From: Streptomyces sp. Ag109_O5-10
GTDB taxonomy: Bacteria > Actinomycetota > Actinomycetes > Streptomycetales > Streptomycetaceae
Length of the DNA stretch: 64,000 bases
Reading direction: 5' to 3'
NCBI RefSeq assembly: GCF_900105755.1
Contig: NZ_FNTQ01000001.1
Location: 4,216,001-4,280,000, forward strand
The position numbers and the translations under genes were made by a program. The first letter of the stretch is position 1, and each line of letters begins with the position of its first letter. Below the pieces are notes generated by a model. The model saw only the letters and a program-made list of their open reading frames with translations. It made no database searches and was not told the origin of the DNA. Below are positions 40,412 through 49,487 of the stretch, piece after piece.

Positions 40412-42310
40412 GTGAGAACACGCTCTTTGGTGTCGGCGGCCGTTTCCGCCGCGCTGGGCGCCGCGCTCCTCGCCGCGCCGACGCTGGCGTACGCGGACGG
40501 CGGCCCCGGCCAGGACCCGGCGGCCGCCGCGACCACGAACCCGACGACCGATCCGACGCCGGCGGACACGCCCACCGGCACCCCGCCCGGCACGCCTTCG
40601 GACACGCCCACCGGCGCCCCGTCCGGCACGCCTTCGGACACCCCGCCGCCGTCCGACCCGCCCACCGGCGAACCCTCAGACACCCCGACCTCCGCCGGTG
40701 CGACCCCGTCCGACCCGACGTCCGGCGACCCGACGCCCGACCCGAGCAGCCACGCGCCTGCGGACGGCACCGGCGCACCGGTGTTCGGCAACGTCGGCTC
40801 CGACCCGTCCGACACCGGCTTCCTGACGGTCGCCGTCTCCTCCGATTCGGCGATCACCGAGGTGTCCGCGGACCTGACGGAGCTGCACGGAACGGCCCCG
40901 GCGACCGTCGCGGTCACCGGCTTCACGCTTGTCTCCGGCACGCCGCAGGACGGCGTCTGGCGCTCGCCGCGCATGTCCCAACTGCCGTCCTACGGCAGCT
41001 ACGACGTGACGGTCAGCGCCCAGGACAGCGACGGCGACAACACCACGTCGGCGCACGCCACCACCGTGGACGTCGAGCCGAAGCCGGTCTTCGCCGACCG
41101 CAGCATCGGCCCCGCCGCGCTGGACGTGGAACACACGCGCGTCACGCTCAGCGGCCGCATCTCCCTCTTCGACCCGATCACCGGCGACACCTCGCCGCTG
41201 GGCGGCCAGGCACTGAGTGTGGTGGCCGAGTACGCCTACACCGCCGTCACCGCCGCCGACGGCAGTTACGCCATCGACGTGGCACCGAAGCTGAACGGCG
41301 ACAACGCCACCTCCGTGCCGGTCTCCCTCTCCTTCTGGCTCGCCAACCCCGACGGCACGAACACCTATGTGCTCGTCGACAGCAAGACCCTGCCGGTCGT
41401 GGTCAGCCCGAGCCGGATTCGGCTGGACCACTCCAGCGTCCAGATCAAGTTCGGCGCCAAGGCGTCCTCGTCCGGTGTCGTGGAGTATCTGTACGGTGGC
41501 ACCTGGCACCCGGCCAAGGGCGTCGCGCTCGACATGGGTTACTACGCCACGACGACCAGCGGTGCCGGCGGGCGCTTCACGCTCACCGACCCGTACATCC
41601 CGTACGACGACACCACGTTCACGGTCGAGACCAGCTCCGACAGCTACCTGGCCGACCCGTATCTGACGCCCTCGCACGCGCAGTTCAAGGTCGACGTCGT
41701 CAACAAGACGAGCATCTGCTTCTGTTCGAGCTGGATCGACGAATACTCCGACCTGCACATCCAGGGCAGCATGACCGCCAGCAACGGCAAGGTGCCGCCG
41801 AACCACAAGCTGTACCTCCAGCAGTCGGCCGACGGCAAGACCGGCTGGAAGTCGCTCGGCTGGTTCACCACGAAGTCCGACGGCACCTTCAACCTCGACG
41901 GGTACGTGGCCGTGCCGAAGGGCTACTGGCGGCTGTACTCCGCGGGCTCGTCGGACTACCAGCCCGGCTACTCCAACTCCGTGCACTTCAACCGCACCGC
42001 CACCAGGATCTCGGGCTTCAACGCCGGTCCGGAGCCGGTGCGCAAGGGTCACACCGTGACCACCACCGGCACCTTGCAGCGGCTGAGCGGCACGAAGTGG
42101 GTGGCGTTCGGCAAGCAGCGCGTCTACATCCTCTTCCAGGCCAAGGGCAAGAAGTCCTGGACGCAGATGGGCTCCGTCAAGGCCGACTCGCACGGCCGCT
42201 TCACCGCCCGCTTCACCGCGAAGCAGGACGGCACGTGGGTCGGCGTCTACCTCGCGTCCGGCTCCTACGTGGACGCCGAGAGCTACCACGACTACGTGGA
42301 CGTGCGCTGA
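40412..42310 (+). CDS. Secreted Pro/Thr/Asp-rich protein with beta-sandwich repeats
   Basis: This 632-aa protein starts at a GTG with a Sec signal peptide cleaved after about residue 29 (APTLAYA-DGG). Residues 40-120 are a Thr/Pro/Asp/Ser spacer (TPTGTPPGTPSDTPTGAPSG and similar), probably extended or glycosylated. The rest has beta-rich Ig-like segments (FVEVSADLT..., TRVTLSGRISLF, RIRLDHSSVQIKFGAKASSS) and ends with a repeat pair RISGFNAGPEPVRKGHTVTT/FGKQRVYILFQAKGKKSW. This arrangement is typical of Streptomyces extracellular proteins of unknown function that have calcium-independent Ig folds. No enzyme motif is seen. Confidence 0.85.
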   Translation: MRTRSLVSAAVSAALGAALLAAPTLAYADGGPGQDPAAAATTNPTTDPTPADTPTGTPPGTPSDTPTGAPSGTPSDTPPPSDPPTGEPSDTPTSAGATPSDPTSGDPTPDPSSHAPADGTGAPVFGNVGSDPSDTGFLTVAVSSDSAITEVSADLTELHGTAPATVAVTGFTLVSGTPQDGVWRSPRMSQLPSYGSYDVTVSAQDSDGDNTTSAHATTVDVEPKPVFADRSIGPAALDVEHTRVTLSGRISLFDPITGDTSPLGGQALSVVAEYAYTAVTAADGSYAIDVAPKLNGDNATSVPVSLSFWLANPDGTNTYVLVDSKTLPVVVSPSRIRLDHSSVQIKFGAKASSSGVVEYLYGGTWHPAKGVALDMGYYATTTSGAGGRFTLTDPYIPYDDTTFTVETSSDSYLADPYLTPSHAQFKVDVVNKTSICFCSSWIDEYSDLHIQGSMTASNGKVPPNHKLYLQQSADGKTGWKSLGWFTTKSDGTFNLDGYVAVPKGYWRLYSAGSSDYQPGYSNSVHFNRTATRISGFNAGPEPVRKGHTVTTTGTLQRLSGTKWVAFGKQRVYILFQAKGKKSWTQMGSVKADSHGRFTARFTAKQDGTWVGVYLASGSYVDAESYHDYVDVR

Positions 42311-42334
42311 ACAGCCCTCTGTCTCGACCACCAC

Positions 42335-42368
42335 GAAGGGCGCCCCGGGAACCTCCGGGGCGCCCTTC
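42335..42368 (+). terminator. Intrinsic terminator after the secreted protein
   Basis: The 14-bp perfect arms GAAGGGCGCCCCGG (42335-42348) and their complement (42355-42368) enclose a 6-nt loop. Confidence 0.85.
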
Positions 42369-42532
42369 ACCTTCATGTCGTTCTGGCCGCGTCCCAGCGT
42401 CCCGGGCGGACCGCGCGCGGACCGCCACCGAGCCGTCTCCGGCCGGGTCCTCTGCGCGGCTTCCCCTCGCCTGGTCGATCACCGCATGCGAGTCGCCCGA
42501 GATCATCCGGAGCCGCGGCCCGGGTGATCGGG

Positions 42533-43237
42533 TCACGACAGGGTGCCCTCATGGCAGACCCTGCGGGCGACCTCGCGGAGCTTGATGTTGTTGGCCTGCG
42601 AGTAGCGGCGCAGGACGTTGAACGCCTCCTCCTCGGTGAGGCGGTGGCTGCCCATGATGATGCCCATGGCCTCGCCGATGGTGTGACGGGTGGCGAGGGC
42701 CTGTTCCAGCTGGGCATGGGTGCGGGCGGCCGAGAACGCGACCGCCGCGTGGGAGGCCAGCAGCCAGCCGGCCAGTTCACTGGGCTCGGTGAACGCGCCG
42801 GGCTTGCGGGAGTAGAGGTTGAGCGCGCCGAAGTCCTCCTCCTCGGTGAACAGGAGGAAGCCCATCATGCTGCCGACGCCGAGCCTGTGTGCCTGGGGGG
42901 CGTAGGCGGGCCAGCGCTGCTGCTCGGCGGTGAGGTCGGCGATCCGGAAGACCCGCTCGCCCTGCGAACTGTGAGCGGCGTCGAAGCACGGTCCCTCCCC
43001 CATCCGCTGCTGCAGCCGGTCGCTGTCGACGACCAGCCGGTCGGTGGCGGCGAGGGTCTTCACCTGCGTGTCGTGCAGCACGAGGATGCCTGCCGCGTCA
43101 CAGCCGTCGACCAGTTCGGTGGCCGACGAGGTGATCCGCCGCATCGTGGCATCGACCGAGTCCTGCGCCAGCAGATCCCGCGCCAGGGACGCCATCTGCT
43201 CCGCGAACCGTCGCCAGTCCACGTGGCCCTCCGCCAT
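42533..43237 (-). CDS. GAF-ANTAR signalling protein
   Basis: This 234-aa protein has an N-terminal GAF domain (about residues 10-155; ELVDGCDAAGILVLHDTQ, MGFLLFTEEEDFGALNLYS) and a C-terminal ANTAR domain (about 165-225; LEQALATRHTIGEAMGIIMG, then AFNVLRRYSQANNIKLREVA). ANTAR domains bind paired RNA hairpins to prevent termination of their target operon, and GAF senses a small molecule or redox state. It is at the head of a stress-type cluster including the FAD/Rieske and CDGSH proteins. Confidence 0.92.
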   Translation of the reverse strand: MAEGHVDWRRFAEQMASLARDLLAQDSVDATMRRITSSATELVDGCDAAGILVLHDTQVKTLAATDRLVVDSDRLQQRMGEGPCFDAAHSSQGERVFRIADLTAEQQRWPAYAPQAHRLGVGSMMGFLLFTEEEDFGALNLYSRKPGAFTEPSELAGWLLASHAAVAFSAARTHAQLEQALATRHTIGEAMGIIMGSHRLTEEEAFNVLRRYSQANNIKLREVARRVCHEGTLS

Positions 43238-43416
43238 TCGTCACGTCCGGGACAAACCTCGTACCCAGCTTTCCACGCGCGACGCGCGCTCGCTTCGCGG
43301 ACGGATACCCGTGGTGGTCCGGAGCTGACTCCGGGTCGCAACTCCCCAGGGCCCCTCCCTCCAGGCCCCTGCGGGATGGGCACGGGCCTGGAAGGAGTCT
43401 TCCGGCGAATGGGGAG

Positions 43417-43653
43417 TCAGCCGCTGTTCAAGCGGCTGCGCAGCAGTGCCTTGCCCATTTCCGCGCCCTTGCGGCTGTCGGCCTGTGCCTTGGTGAACAG
43501 CTCGACCAGTTGCGCGTCCTTCGCCTGCTCGGCGTCCTTGATGAAGGTGTCCAGCCGGAGGGCGTTCTCCAGGCAGCTTTCGACGTACCAGAGAAGGTTG
43601 TAGTCCTTGTCCTGCGTTCCGGTGATGTTTCCGGTCTCCGTGGCGCTGGCCAT
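43417..43653 (-). CDS. Small helical protein, 78 aa
   Basis: This 78-aa protein, beginning MASATETGNITGTQDKDYNL, is entirely helical with the motif LLWYVESCLENALRLDTFIK, then DAQLVELFTKAQADSRKGAE. It has no signal peptide or TM. Related small proteins are frequent near catalase and stress genes in Streptomyces, but I know no function. The ATG at 43653 is chosen as the only sensible start. It faces the FAD/Rieske gene across about 240 bp, and divergent control is possible. Confidence 0.7.
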   Translation of the reverse strand: MASATETGNITGTQDKDYNLLWYVESCLENALRLDTFIKDAEQAKDAQLVELFTKAQADSRKGAEMGKALLRSRLNSG

Positions 43654-43896
43654 CGTCGCATCACTCCGTTCCGCTGTGTCGAAGCGGGCGCTCGGCCCGC
43701 TGACGTCGTCTTCCGGACGGCTCGTCGAGTACCCCGGAGGGCCACGACGCACCGCCGGATGTCGGATGTCGCATGGCGGATGTCGGAGTGGGGCGGGACG
43801 CGGCTGCTCGGCGAGGCGATCCCGCGCCGGCTTCCGGGTGTCACCTCGTCGTGGCGGGAACCCGGCGTCCGGGAACGTCGAGACAGGGGTACGGCC

Positions 43897-45426
43897 ATGA
43901 AGGACGCCGACGCAGGAAGCCGGGAATCGTACTGGCTGGAGACCGCTCCGCCCGGCGAGCCCGCCCCGCCACCGTCCGGTGACCTCTCCGTCGAGGTCGC
44001 CGTGATCGGGGGCGGCATCGCCGGGCTCAGTACGGCCTGGGAGCTGGTCCGGCAGGGCCGTGAGGTGGCCGTGCTGGAGGCCGGGCGGCTGGCCGCCGGC
44101 GTGACGGGCCACACCACGGCCAAGCTGACCGCCCTGCACACCCTGGTCTACGACCACCTGCGCCGGACCCGCGGCCCCGAGGGTGCGCGGCTCTACGCGC
44201 GGTCGCAGAACGAGGCGATCCGGCATGCCGCCGGGATCGTGGCGGAGCTGGGCATCGAGTGCGAGTGGGAGGAAGCGGCGGCGTACACGTACGCGCGGAA
44301 CCCCGCACGGGCGGCGGAGCTGCGGGCGGAGGCGCGGGCGGCGCGGGAGGCGGGGCTGCCGGCCGAGTTCGTCACCGAGACGGAGCTGCCGTTCTCGGTG
44401 GCCGGTGCGGTCCGGGTGACCGGGCAGGCCCAGTTCCATCCCCGCAAGTACCTGCTGGCGCTCGCGGACGACCTGCGCCGGCGCGGCGGCACGGTGTACG
44501 AGGGGACGCGGGTCGTGGGCCTCGCCGAGGGAGAGCCCTGTGTGCTGGAGACGGACGCGGGGGTGTCGGTGCGTGCCGAGGAGGTCGTCGTCGCCACGCA
44601 CTACCCGATCTTCGACCGGGCGCTGCTGTTCACCCGGCTCTCCCCGCGCCGCGAGCTGGTCGTGGCCGGGACCGTCGACGCGGCCCTGGCTCCGCGCGGC
44701 ATGTACATCACGCCCGAGCAGGGCACCCGGTCCGTGCGCAGCGCCCCCCACGGGGACGGCGAACGCCTGCTGGTCGTCACCGGCGAGCACTTCACGCCCG
44801 GCACCGCCGATACCGAGGAGCGCTTCGCCCGGCTCTCCGCGTGGGCCTGCGACCAGTTCCCGGGGCTCAGGCTCACCCATCGCTGGGCCACCCAGGACAA
44901 CGACTCCACCGACTCCGTGCCCCTGGTCGGACCGCTCCACCCCGGTAGCCGTCACGTCTACGTGGCCACCGGGTTCGGCGGCTGGGGCCTGAGCGGCGGC
45001 ATCATGGCGGGCCGCCTGATCAGCGACCTCGTCGGCGGTCGCGAGGTGGACTGGGCAGGTCTGTACGACCCGCGCCGCCTGGGTCCGGTGGTCCGCGAGG
45101 GCGTGTCGTTCCTCAAGCACCAGGCTCAGGTCGCCCGGCACTTCATCGGGGACCGGCTGCAGGCCCTGACCGAGACCCGGCCGGAGGACATCGCGCCGGG
45201 CGACGGCGCCGTGGTGCGGCTCGGCGGACATCAGTGCGCCGTCCACCGCGACGCCGGCGGGCAGCTCCAGGCCGTGTCCGCCGCCTGCACCCACCTCGGC
45301 TGCCTCGTCGCCTTCAACCGCGCCGAACAGGCATGGGAGTGCCCGTGCCACGGCTCACGCTTCGCCCCGGACGGCCGGATCCTCCAGGGGCCCGCCGTGA
45401 GGCCGCTGCAGAAGCGCGACCTGTGA
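43897..45426 (+). CDS. FAD-dependent oxidoreductase with C-terminal Rieske [2Fe-2S] domain
   Basis: This 509-aa protein starts with a DAO-type Rossmann FAD-binding motif (VAVIGGGIAGLSTAWELVRQ, about residues 31-50) followed by the GHTTAKLTALH family motif. Its C-terminal Rieske domain has CTHLGC (about residue 465) and CPCHGS (about 485), the Cys-X-His ... Cys-X2-His ligands of a [2Fe-2S] cluster. FAD plus Rieske suggests electron transfer from an amine or similar donor to a quinone or cytochrome. A longer frame back to 43510 is a shadow of the small helical gene. Confidence 0.92.
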   Translation: MKDADAGSRESYWLETAPPGEPAPPPSGDLSVEVAVIGGGIAGLSTAWELVRQGREVAVLEAGRLAAGVTGHTTAKLTALHTLVYDHLRRTRGPEGARLYARSQNEAIRHAAGIVAELGIECEWEEAAAYTYARNPARAAELRAEARAAREAGLPAEFVTETELPFSVAGAVRVTGQAQFHPRKYLLALADDLRRRGGTVYEGTRVVGLAEGEPCVLETDAGVSVRAEEVVVATHYPIFDRALLFTRLSPRRELVVAGTVDAALAPRGMYITPEQGTRSVRSAPHGDGERLLVVTGEHFTPGTADTEERFARLSAWACDQFPGLRLTHRWATQDNDSTDSVPLVGPLHPGSRHVYVATGFGGWGLSGGIMAGRLISDLVGGREVDWAGLYDPRRLGPVVREGVSFLKHQAQVARHFIGDRLQALTETRPEDIAPGDGAVVRLGGHQCAVHRDAGGQLQAVSAACTHLGCLVAFNRAEQAWECPCHGSRFAPDGRILQGPAVRPLQKRDL

Positions 45427-45599
45427 GGGGCGCGAGGTTTCCGGGCCGGGCGGACGGAAACCCGGTCGGCGCACCAGTGACACCCAGCGGCCCCGGCATC
45501 GGAGCAACGAGCAACGGAGCACTCGTGAAAGCACACGTCATTCACCGGGGGGCCTGCGGAGCGGAGACGGACGTCCGGCCGAGGGACTGGTGGTGACCC

Positions 45600-45821
45600 G
45601 TGCCGAACACTCCTGACCGCCCCTGCCGCATCCGCGTCCAGCGCGACGGGCCCCTCCTCGTCGAGGGTCCGGTCGAGGTCGTGGACGAGGACGGCCGGGT
45701 GACGGCGTCGACGCGTTTCATGGTGGCCGTCTGCACCTGCCGCCGCAGCCGGATCTTCCCCTGGTGCGACACCAGCCACCGCTGCCGCGGCAAGCGACCC
45801 GGCGAAGGCGGTACCCCGTGA
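45600..45821 (+). CDS. CDGSH-type iron-sulfur protein
   Basis: This 73-aa protein carries the CDGSH-like motif with ligands Cys45, Cys47, Cys56 and His60 (CTCRRSRIFPWCDTSH), coordinating a [2Fe-2S] cluster in the mitoNEET manner. The final Gly of CDGSH is replaced by Thr (CDTSH), as in some bacterial members. Its stop overlaps the next gene's start by four bases. Its role in iron, redox or electron transfer with the neighbouring Rieske and haem-oxygenase-fold proteins is inferred. Confidence 0.88.
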   Translation: MPNTPDRPCRIRVQRDGPLLVEGPVEVVDEDGRVTASTRFMVAVCTCRRSRIFPWCDTSHRCRGKRPGEGGTP

Positions 45822-46825
45822 CCCGTCGCCTCGCCCCGGCCCTGCCCGCACCACGCGGTCCCCTGTCGGCAGCCGTCCTGGAGGCCCTGGGCGGCACGGA
45901 TCCGGCGGGCGCCCCGTCCCCGGCGCACGCCTCGCCGTACGGCGACGATCTCCAGCTCGCCCTCTACGTCCTCTACGAGCTGCACTACGAGGGCTTCGAG
46001 GGCGTGCCCGACGACCTGGAGTGGGACAGCGCGCTGCTGACCGTCCGCGCTGCGCTGGAGGACCGTTTCCTGTCCGCGCTCCGCGCCGACGCGCCCGTGG
46101 ACGCCACCGACACCGCCGCGCGGGCCCTGGACGAGCTCCAGGTCGAGCCGGCCGCGGATCCCGGGGACAGCGTCTCCCACTACCTCCAGGCCGAGGGCAC
46201 CCGCCGGCACCTGCGGGAGTACGCCGCGCTGCGCTCGCTCTACCACCTCAAGGAGGCCGACCCGCACGCCTGGGTCATCCCCCGGCTGCGCGGGCGGGCC
46301 AAGGCGGCCATGGTCGCCGTCGAGTACGACGAGTTCGGCGCCGGCCGCGCCGACGAGATCCACGCGGAGCTCTTCGCCGCCCTCATGGCGGACCTCGGCC
46401 TGGACACGGCGTACGGCAGGTACGTCGACGCCGCGCCTGCCGAGGCGCTCGCCACCGTCAACCTGATGTCCCTGCTCGGTCTGCACCGCTCGCTGCGCGC
46501 CGCACTCGTCGGGCACTTCGCCGCCGTCGAGGTGACCTCGTCCCCGGCCTCGCGCCGCCTGGCCGAGGCGATGCGCCGGACCGGGGCGGGACCCGCGGCC
46601 GTGCGGTTCTACACCGAACACGTCGAGGCGGACGCCGTCCACGAACAGGTCGTACGCCACGACGTGGTCGGCGGGCTCCTGGAGAGCGAGCCGCACCTGG
46701 AGGCCGACGTGGTCTTCGGGATCCGCGCGACCGCCTGCCTGGAGGATCGGCTCGCCGCCAGGCTCCTCACCCCTTGGCGCGCGGGAGCCACGGCGCTGCG
46801 GGCGGACGGGTGCCCAGGCTCGTAA
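45818..46825 (+). CDS. Iron-containing redox enzyme family (haem-oxygenase-like fold)
   Basis: From GTG 45818 this protein has 335 aa. It is almost fully helical and includes YVLYELHYEGFEGVPDDLEW, VEYDEFGAGRADEIHAELFA, VRFYTEHVEADAVHEQVVRH and the DVVGGLLESEPHLEADVVFG segment. The Glu/His residues spaced along these helices fit a haem-oxygenase-like diiron or cofactor-binding fold (iron-containing redox enzyme family). It is coupled with the CDGSH gene. The longer start at 45764 overlaps CDGSH in a different frame and is rejected. Confidence 0.82.
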   Translation: MTRRLAPALPAPRGPLSAAVLEALGGTDPAGAPSPAHASPYGDDLQLALYVLYELHYEGFEGVPDDLEWDSALLTVRAALEDRFLSALRADAPVDATDTAARALDELQVEPAADPGDSVSHYLQAEGTRRHLREYAALRSLYHLKEADPHAWVIPRLRGRAKAAMVAVEYDEFGAGRADEIHAELFAALMADLGLDTAYGRYVDAAPAEALATVNLMSLLGLHRSLRAALVGHFAAVEVTSSPASRRLAEAMRRTGAGPAAVRFYTEHVEADAVHEQVVRHDVVGGLLESEPHLEADVVFGIRATACLEDRLAARLLTPWRAGATALRADGCPGS

Positions 46826-46933
46826 CACCGCGGGTGGCCCCGTGCGCCCGGGGTGTCCGCCTCCTTCGGCGGGCCCGGACCACGTTTCCCGCCCTGCCCA
46901 CTGGACACTCGGGACCAGAAGGAGAACGGGGGC

Positions 46934-47161
46934 ATGACGGTGAACCCGACCTCAACAGACATGACCGAGAAGGAAGATGAGCTTGCCGTGACTGCGGAAG
47001 TCAGCACCCCGACCGTCGCTCGCCGCCCCGAAACGGGCTGGGCGAGGGCACGCCGCCTGCGCGGGCGGGGCATACGCACCTGTCTGCGCCCGACGCTCGA
47101 CGACAACGCGGGACACATGCGACAGGAAGACGACTGGAACGTCGTACGGGGCGAGGACTGA
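46934..47161 (+). CDS. Small unknown protein, 75 aa
   Basis: The ATG at 46934 begins MTVNPTSTDMTEKEDELAVT and ends DDNAGHMRQEDDWNVVRGED. The central part is Arg-rich (RRPETGWARARRLRGRGIRT), but both ends are acidic. A good GGAGAACGGGGGC lies upstream, and it follows the CDGSH/haem-oxygenase pair. I recognise no family. It may be a short stress-related protein, and confidence is moderate. Confidence 0.5.
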   Translation: MTVNPTSTDMTEKEDELAVTAEVSTPTVARRPETGWARARRLRGRGIRTCLRPTLDDNAGHMRQEDDWNVVRGED

Positions 47162-47262
47162 CCACCGGCACAGCAGGGAGACGCGGAGAAGCGACGGGGC
47201 ACGGCCCGGGCGAGTGCTTCCGGACGCGGCGCACTCGGTGACGCGGCTCAGCCTGCCCTGAG

Positions 47263-47721
47263 CTACGCCTCGGCGCTGCCGTCGCGCAGGGAACGGATCA
47301 TGCTCTGCAGGCTCCGGAACGCGTCCGACTGCTCGGTCTCGGTCATGCCGGCCAGCATTTTGACCTCGACGGCACGGACGGCCGCGCTCGCCTTCTCCAG
47401 GCTCTGCCGGCCGCGAGGCGTGAGCCGGGCGGGAAGCGCCTTCCCGACGGGCGCCTCCGTGGGCCTGGTCACGTAGCCGTCTCGTTCCAGGGCCTGGAGC
47501 AGCACGTTCATCGACTGCCGTGTCACGAACGCGCCACGCGCGAGCTCGGAGTTGGACAAGCCCGGCCGTTGCGCCAGCAGTTCGAGGCAGGAGTAGTGCG
47601 TCACGCTCATCCCGAGTGGCCGCAGCACCTCCTCCATGGCCGCGCGCAGAACACTCGAAGCCTCTTTCAGCAGGTAGCCCAGAGATTTGTCCAGGTCGAC
47701 ACCGGCACCCTTTTGACTCAT
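47263..47721 (-). CDS. MarR-family transcriptional regulator
   Basis: This 152-aa winged-helix regulator includes VTHYSCLELLAQRPGLSNSE, ARGAFVTRQSMNVLLQALER and DGYVTRPTEAPVGKALPARL, the MarR fold in the usual order. The start ATG (47721) lies at the edge of one of two 16-bp palindromes in the divergent promoter shared with the VOC gene. It is expected to repress both its own gene and the VOC gene, released by a small ligand or oxidant. Confidence 0.92.
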   Translation of the reverse strand: MSQKGAGVDLDKSLGYLLKEASSVLRAAMEEVLRPLGMSVTHYSCLELLAQRPGLSNSELARGAFVTRQSMNVLLQALERDGYVTRPTEAPVGKALPARLTPRGRQSLEKASAAVRAVEVKMLAGMTETEQSDAFRSLQSMIRSLRDGSAEA

Positions 47722-47764
47722 GTCAGAAGTCTGACATACATTCCTCCGTGTCAGGAATCTGACA
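47721..47764. promoter_or_regulatory. Two MarR-type operators between marR-like and VOC genes
   Basis: The 16-bp sites TGTCAGA-AG-TCTGACA (47721-47736) and TGTCAGG-AA-TCTGACA (47749-47764) are palindromes 28 bp apart, centre to centre. The first covers the regulator's start codon. Together they make a clear paired operator for the divergent genes. Confidence 0.85.
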
Positions 47765-47784
47765 CACAGAGGAGGAGTCTCACC

Positions 47785-48153
47785 ATGCCCGCCACCGGCC
47801 CCGACTTCGTCTCCCTCCAGGTGCGCGACCTCGACGTCTCGCAGGCGTTCTACGAGCGGTACCTCGGCCTCGTCCGGTCGCCCGCCGGGCCTGCGCACGC
47901 CGTCGTCTTCGAGACCAGGCCGATCGCGTTCGCGCTCCGCGACGTCGTCCCCGGCACCGATCTCGCATCCGTCGCCCAGCCCGGCATCGGTGCCGCGATC
48001 TGGCTCCACGCCACCGACGTCCAGGCCATCCACGACACACTCGCCGCCGACGGCCACACCATCGTCTCCGCACCGATCGACGGCCCCTTCGGCCGCACGT
48101 TCACCTTCGCCGACCCCGACGGCTACCAGGTCACCCTCCACGACCGCACCTGA
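47785..48153 (+). CDS. VOC-family (glyoxalase/bleomycin-resistance) protein
   Basis: This 122-aa protein has the two betaalphabetabetabeta units of the vicinal-oxygen-chelate superfamily: FVSLQVRDLDVSQAFYERYL, then a second unit ending GRTFTFADPDGYQVTLHD. Metal-ligand positions (Gln/His in the first strand, Glu/His later) are only partly conserved. GGAGGAG lies 10 nt upstream. It is the probable main target of the divergent MarR regulator, so it may detoxify or bind that regulator's ligand. Confidence 0.9.
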   Translation: MPATGPDFVSLQVRDLDVSQAFYERYLGLVRSPAGPAHAVVFETRPIAFALRDVVPGTDLASVAQPGIGAAIWLHATDVQAIHDTLAADGHTIVSAPIDGPFGRTFTFADPDGYQVTLHDRT

Positions 48154-48188
48154 CAGGCCGCCCCGGAGACCGTCGGTCAGCGCCTCGT

Positions 48189-49487
48189 TCAGCGGCGCGT
48201 CAGGGCCTGGCGCAGCACGTCGTACACGTAGGTGTTGGGGTGCTTGCCGGAGAAGCGGTCGGACAGCGGGCCGGCCGCGGTCACCGGGACGTCCACACCG
48301 GTGTGCCCGGACGTGGTCCAGTCGATGGAGAAGCTCTTGTCGCTGCCGCGGATGCTGAACGGACCGTCCTCGGCCGAGATGCCGGTGCCGGACTCGTCGG
48401 TGGCGTCCGAGTCCTCGACGGCCAGGCCGCCGGTCTCGTGGTCGCCGGTGACGACCAGCAGGGTGTCGGGGTGGGTGGCGACGTAGGCACGGGCCACGGC
48501 CACCGCCTTCTCCAGTTCCCGCATGGACTGCAGGACGCGGGTGCCGTTGTTCGAGTGGGCGAACTCGTCCACGCCCTCTTCCTCGACCATGAGGAAGAAG
48601 CCCTTCTTGTTCTTGTCCAGCGCGCTCAGGGCCTTGCTGGTCATGGTGGAGAGACCGACCACCGGGCTGTACACGTCGCCCTGACCCTCGGCGCGCTGCT
48701 GGAACATCTCCTCGTTGGCGAAGAGACCGAGGAGCTTGCCGCCCTTGGCGCGGCTGAGCTGGTCCGCGCTGGAGACGTAGGAGTAACCGGCCTTCTGGGC
48801 CTGGGCGATGAGGTTGCCCTTCGTGCCCTTGCTCGCCTCGGACGGGTCCTCGGCGGGCTGGTCCCTGAACGCGCCGGCGCTGCCCGCGGGCAGCCACCAG
48901 TCCTCGCCTCCGCCCAGGATGACGTCGGGCTTGCTGACCTCGATGTACTGGCGGGCGATCTCGTCCTGCGCCGAACGGTTGGCGGTGTTCGCGAAGAACG
49001 CCGCCGGCGAGGCGTCGGTGACCTGCGCGGTGGTGACCAGGCCGGTGGCCTTGCCGGCCGCCTTGGCCTGCCGGCCGAGGGTGGCCAGCGGGTTGCCGTG
49101 CACGTCGACGCTGATCGCGCCGTTGTAGGTCTTCTCGCCCGTGGCCCACGCGGTCGCCGCGGCGGCCGAGTCGGTGACGACGGCCTTGGGGTCGTCCGGC
49201 TCGGTGGTCAGCTGGCCCGAGGCGGGGAGCGCGTCCATCGCGAGCCGGCCGCCCATGCCGGTCAGGTGCAGGCGGGCGGCCTGGCGCGTGGCGGCGCCCA
49301 TGCCGTCACCGTTGATGAAGATGACGTTCTTGGCGGTCGGGGCCTTGGCCGAGGCCTGCGCACCCGAGGCCGACGCGCCCAGCGTCGGGTTGACCACCAT
49401 CGTCGCGACCGCGGCGGCGACCGCGGCGGCTGCGGGTGCGGCGAACCGCCGAGCCCTACGGACATCCAGGGACACAGTGCCCTCCAT
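48189..49487 (-). CDS. Secreted alkaline phosphatase (PhoA superfamily)
   Basis: This 432-aa protein has a signal peptide with an Arg-rich start (RRARRFAAP), possibly Tat-type. Its motifs belong to the alkaline phosphatase family: INGDGMGAATRQAARLH (first Asp), VVTDSAAAATAWATGEKTYN with the Ser nucleophile, VEEEGVDEFAHSNN, and GDHETGG with metal-binding Asp and His. It liberates phosphate from phosphoesters outside the cell. I chose the ATG at 49487; a GTG 12 nt downstream with GGAGGG in front is also plausible. A frame back to 49580 is open. Confidence 0.92.
   Translation of the reverse strand: MEGTVSLDVRRARRFAAPAAAAVAAAVATMVVNPTLGASASGAQASAKAPTAKNVIFINGDGMGAATRQAARLHLTGMGGRLAMDALPASGQLTTEPDDPKAVVTDSAAAATAWATGEKTYNGAISVDVHGNPLATLGRQAKAAGKATGLVTTAQVTDASPAAFFANTANRSAQDEIARQYIEVSKPDVILGGGEDWWLPAGSAGAFRDQPAEDPSEASKGTKGNLIAQAQKAGYSYVSSADQLSRAKGGKLLGLFANEEMFQQRAEGQGDVYSPVVGLSTMTSKALSALDKNKKGFFLMVEEEGVDEFAHSNNGTRVLQSMRELEKAVAVARAYVATHPDTLLVVTGDHETGGLAVEDSDATDESGTGISAEDGPFSIRGSDKSFSIDWTTSGHTGVDVPVTAAGPLSDRFSGKHPNTYVYDVLRQALTRR

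Noticed and set aside
43417..45351. Minus-strand 644-aa frame opposite the FAD/Rieske gene.
   Set aside because: Only its last 78 codons (the small helical protein) look real; the rest is a shadow.
47263..49149. Minus-strand 628-aa frame spanning VOC, MarR and part of the phosphatase.
   Set aside because: It joins the shadow of the phosphatase with the MarR reading frame; the MarR protein has its own start at 47721.
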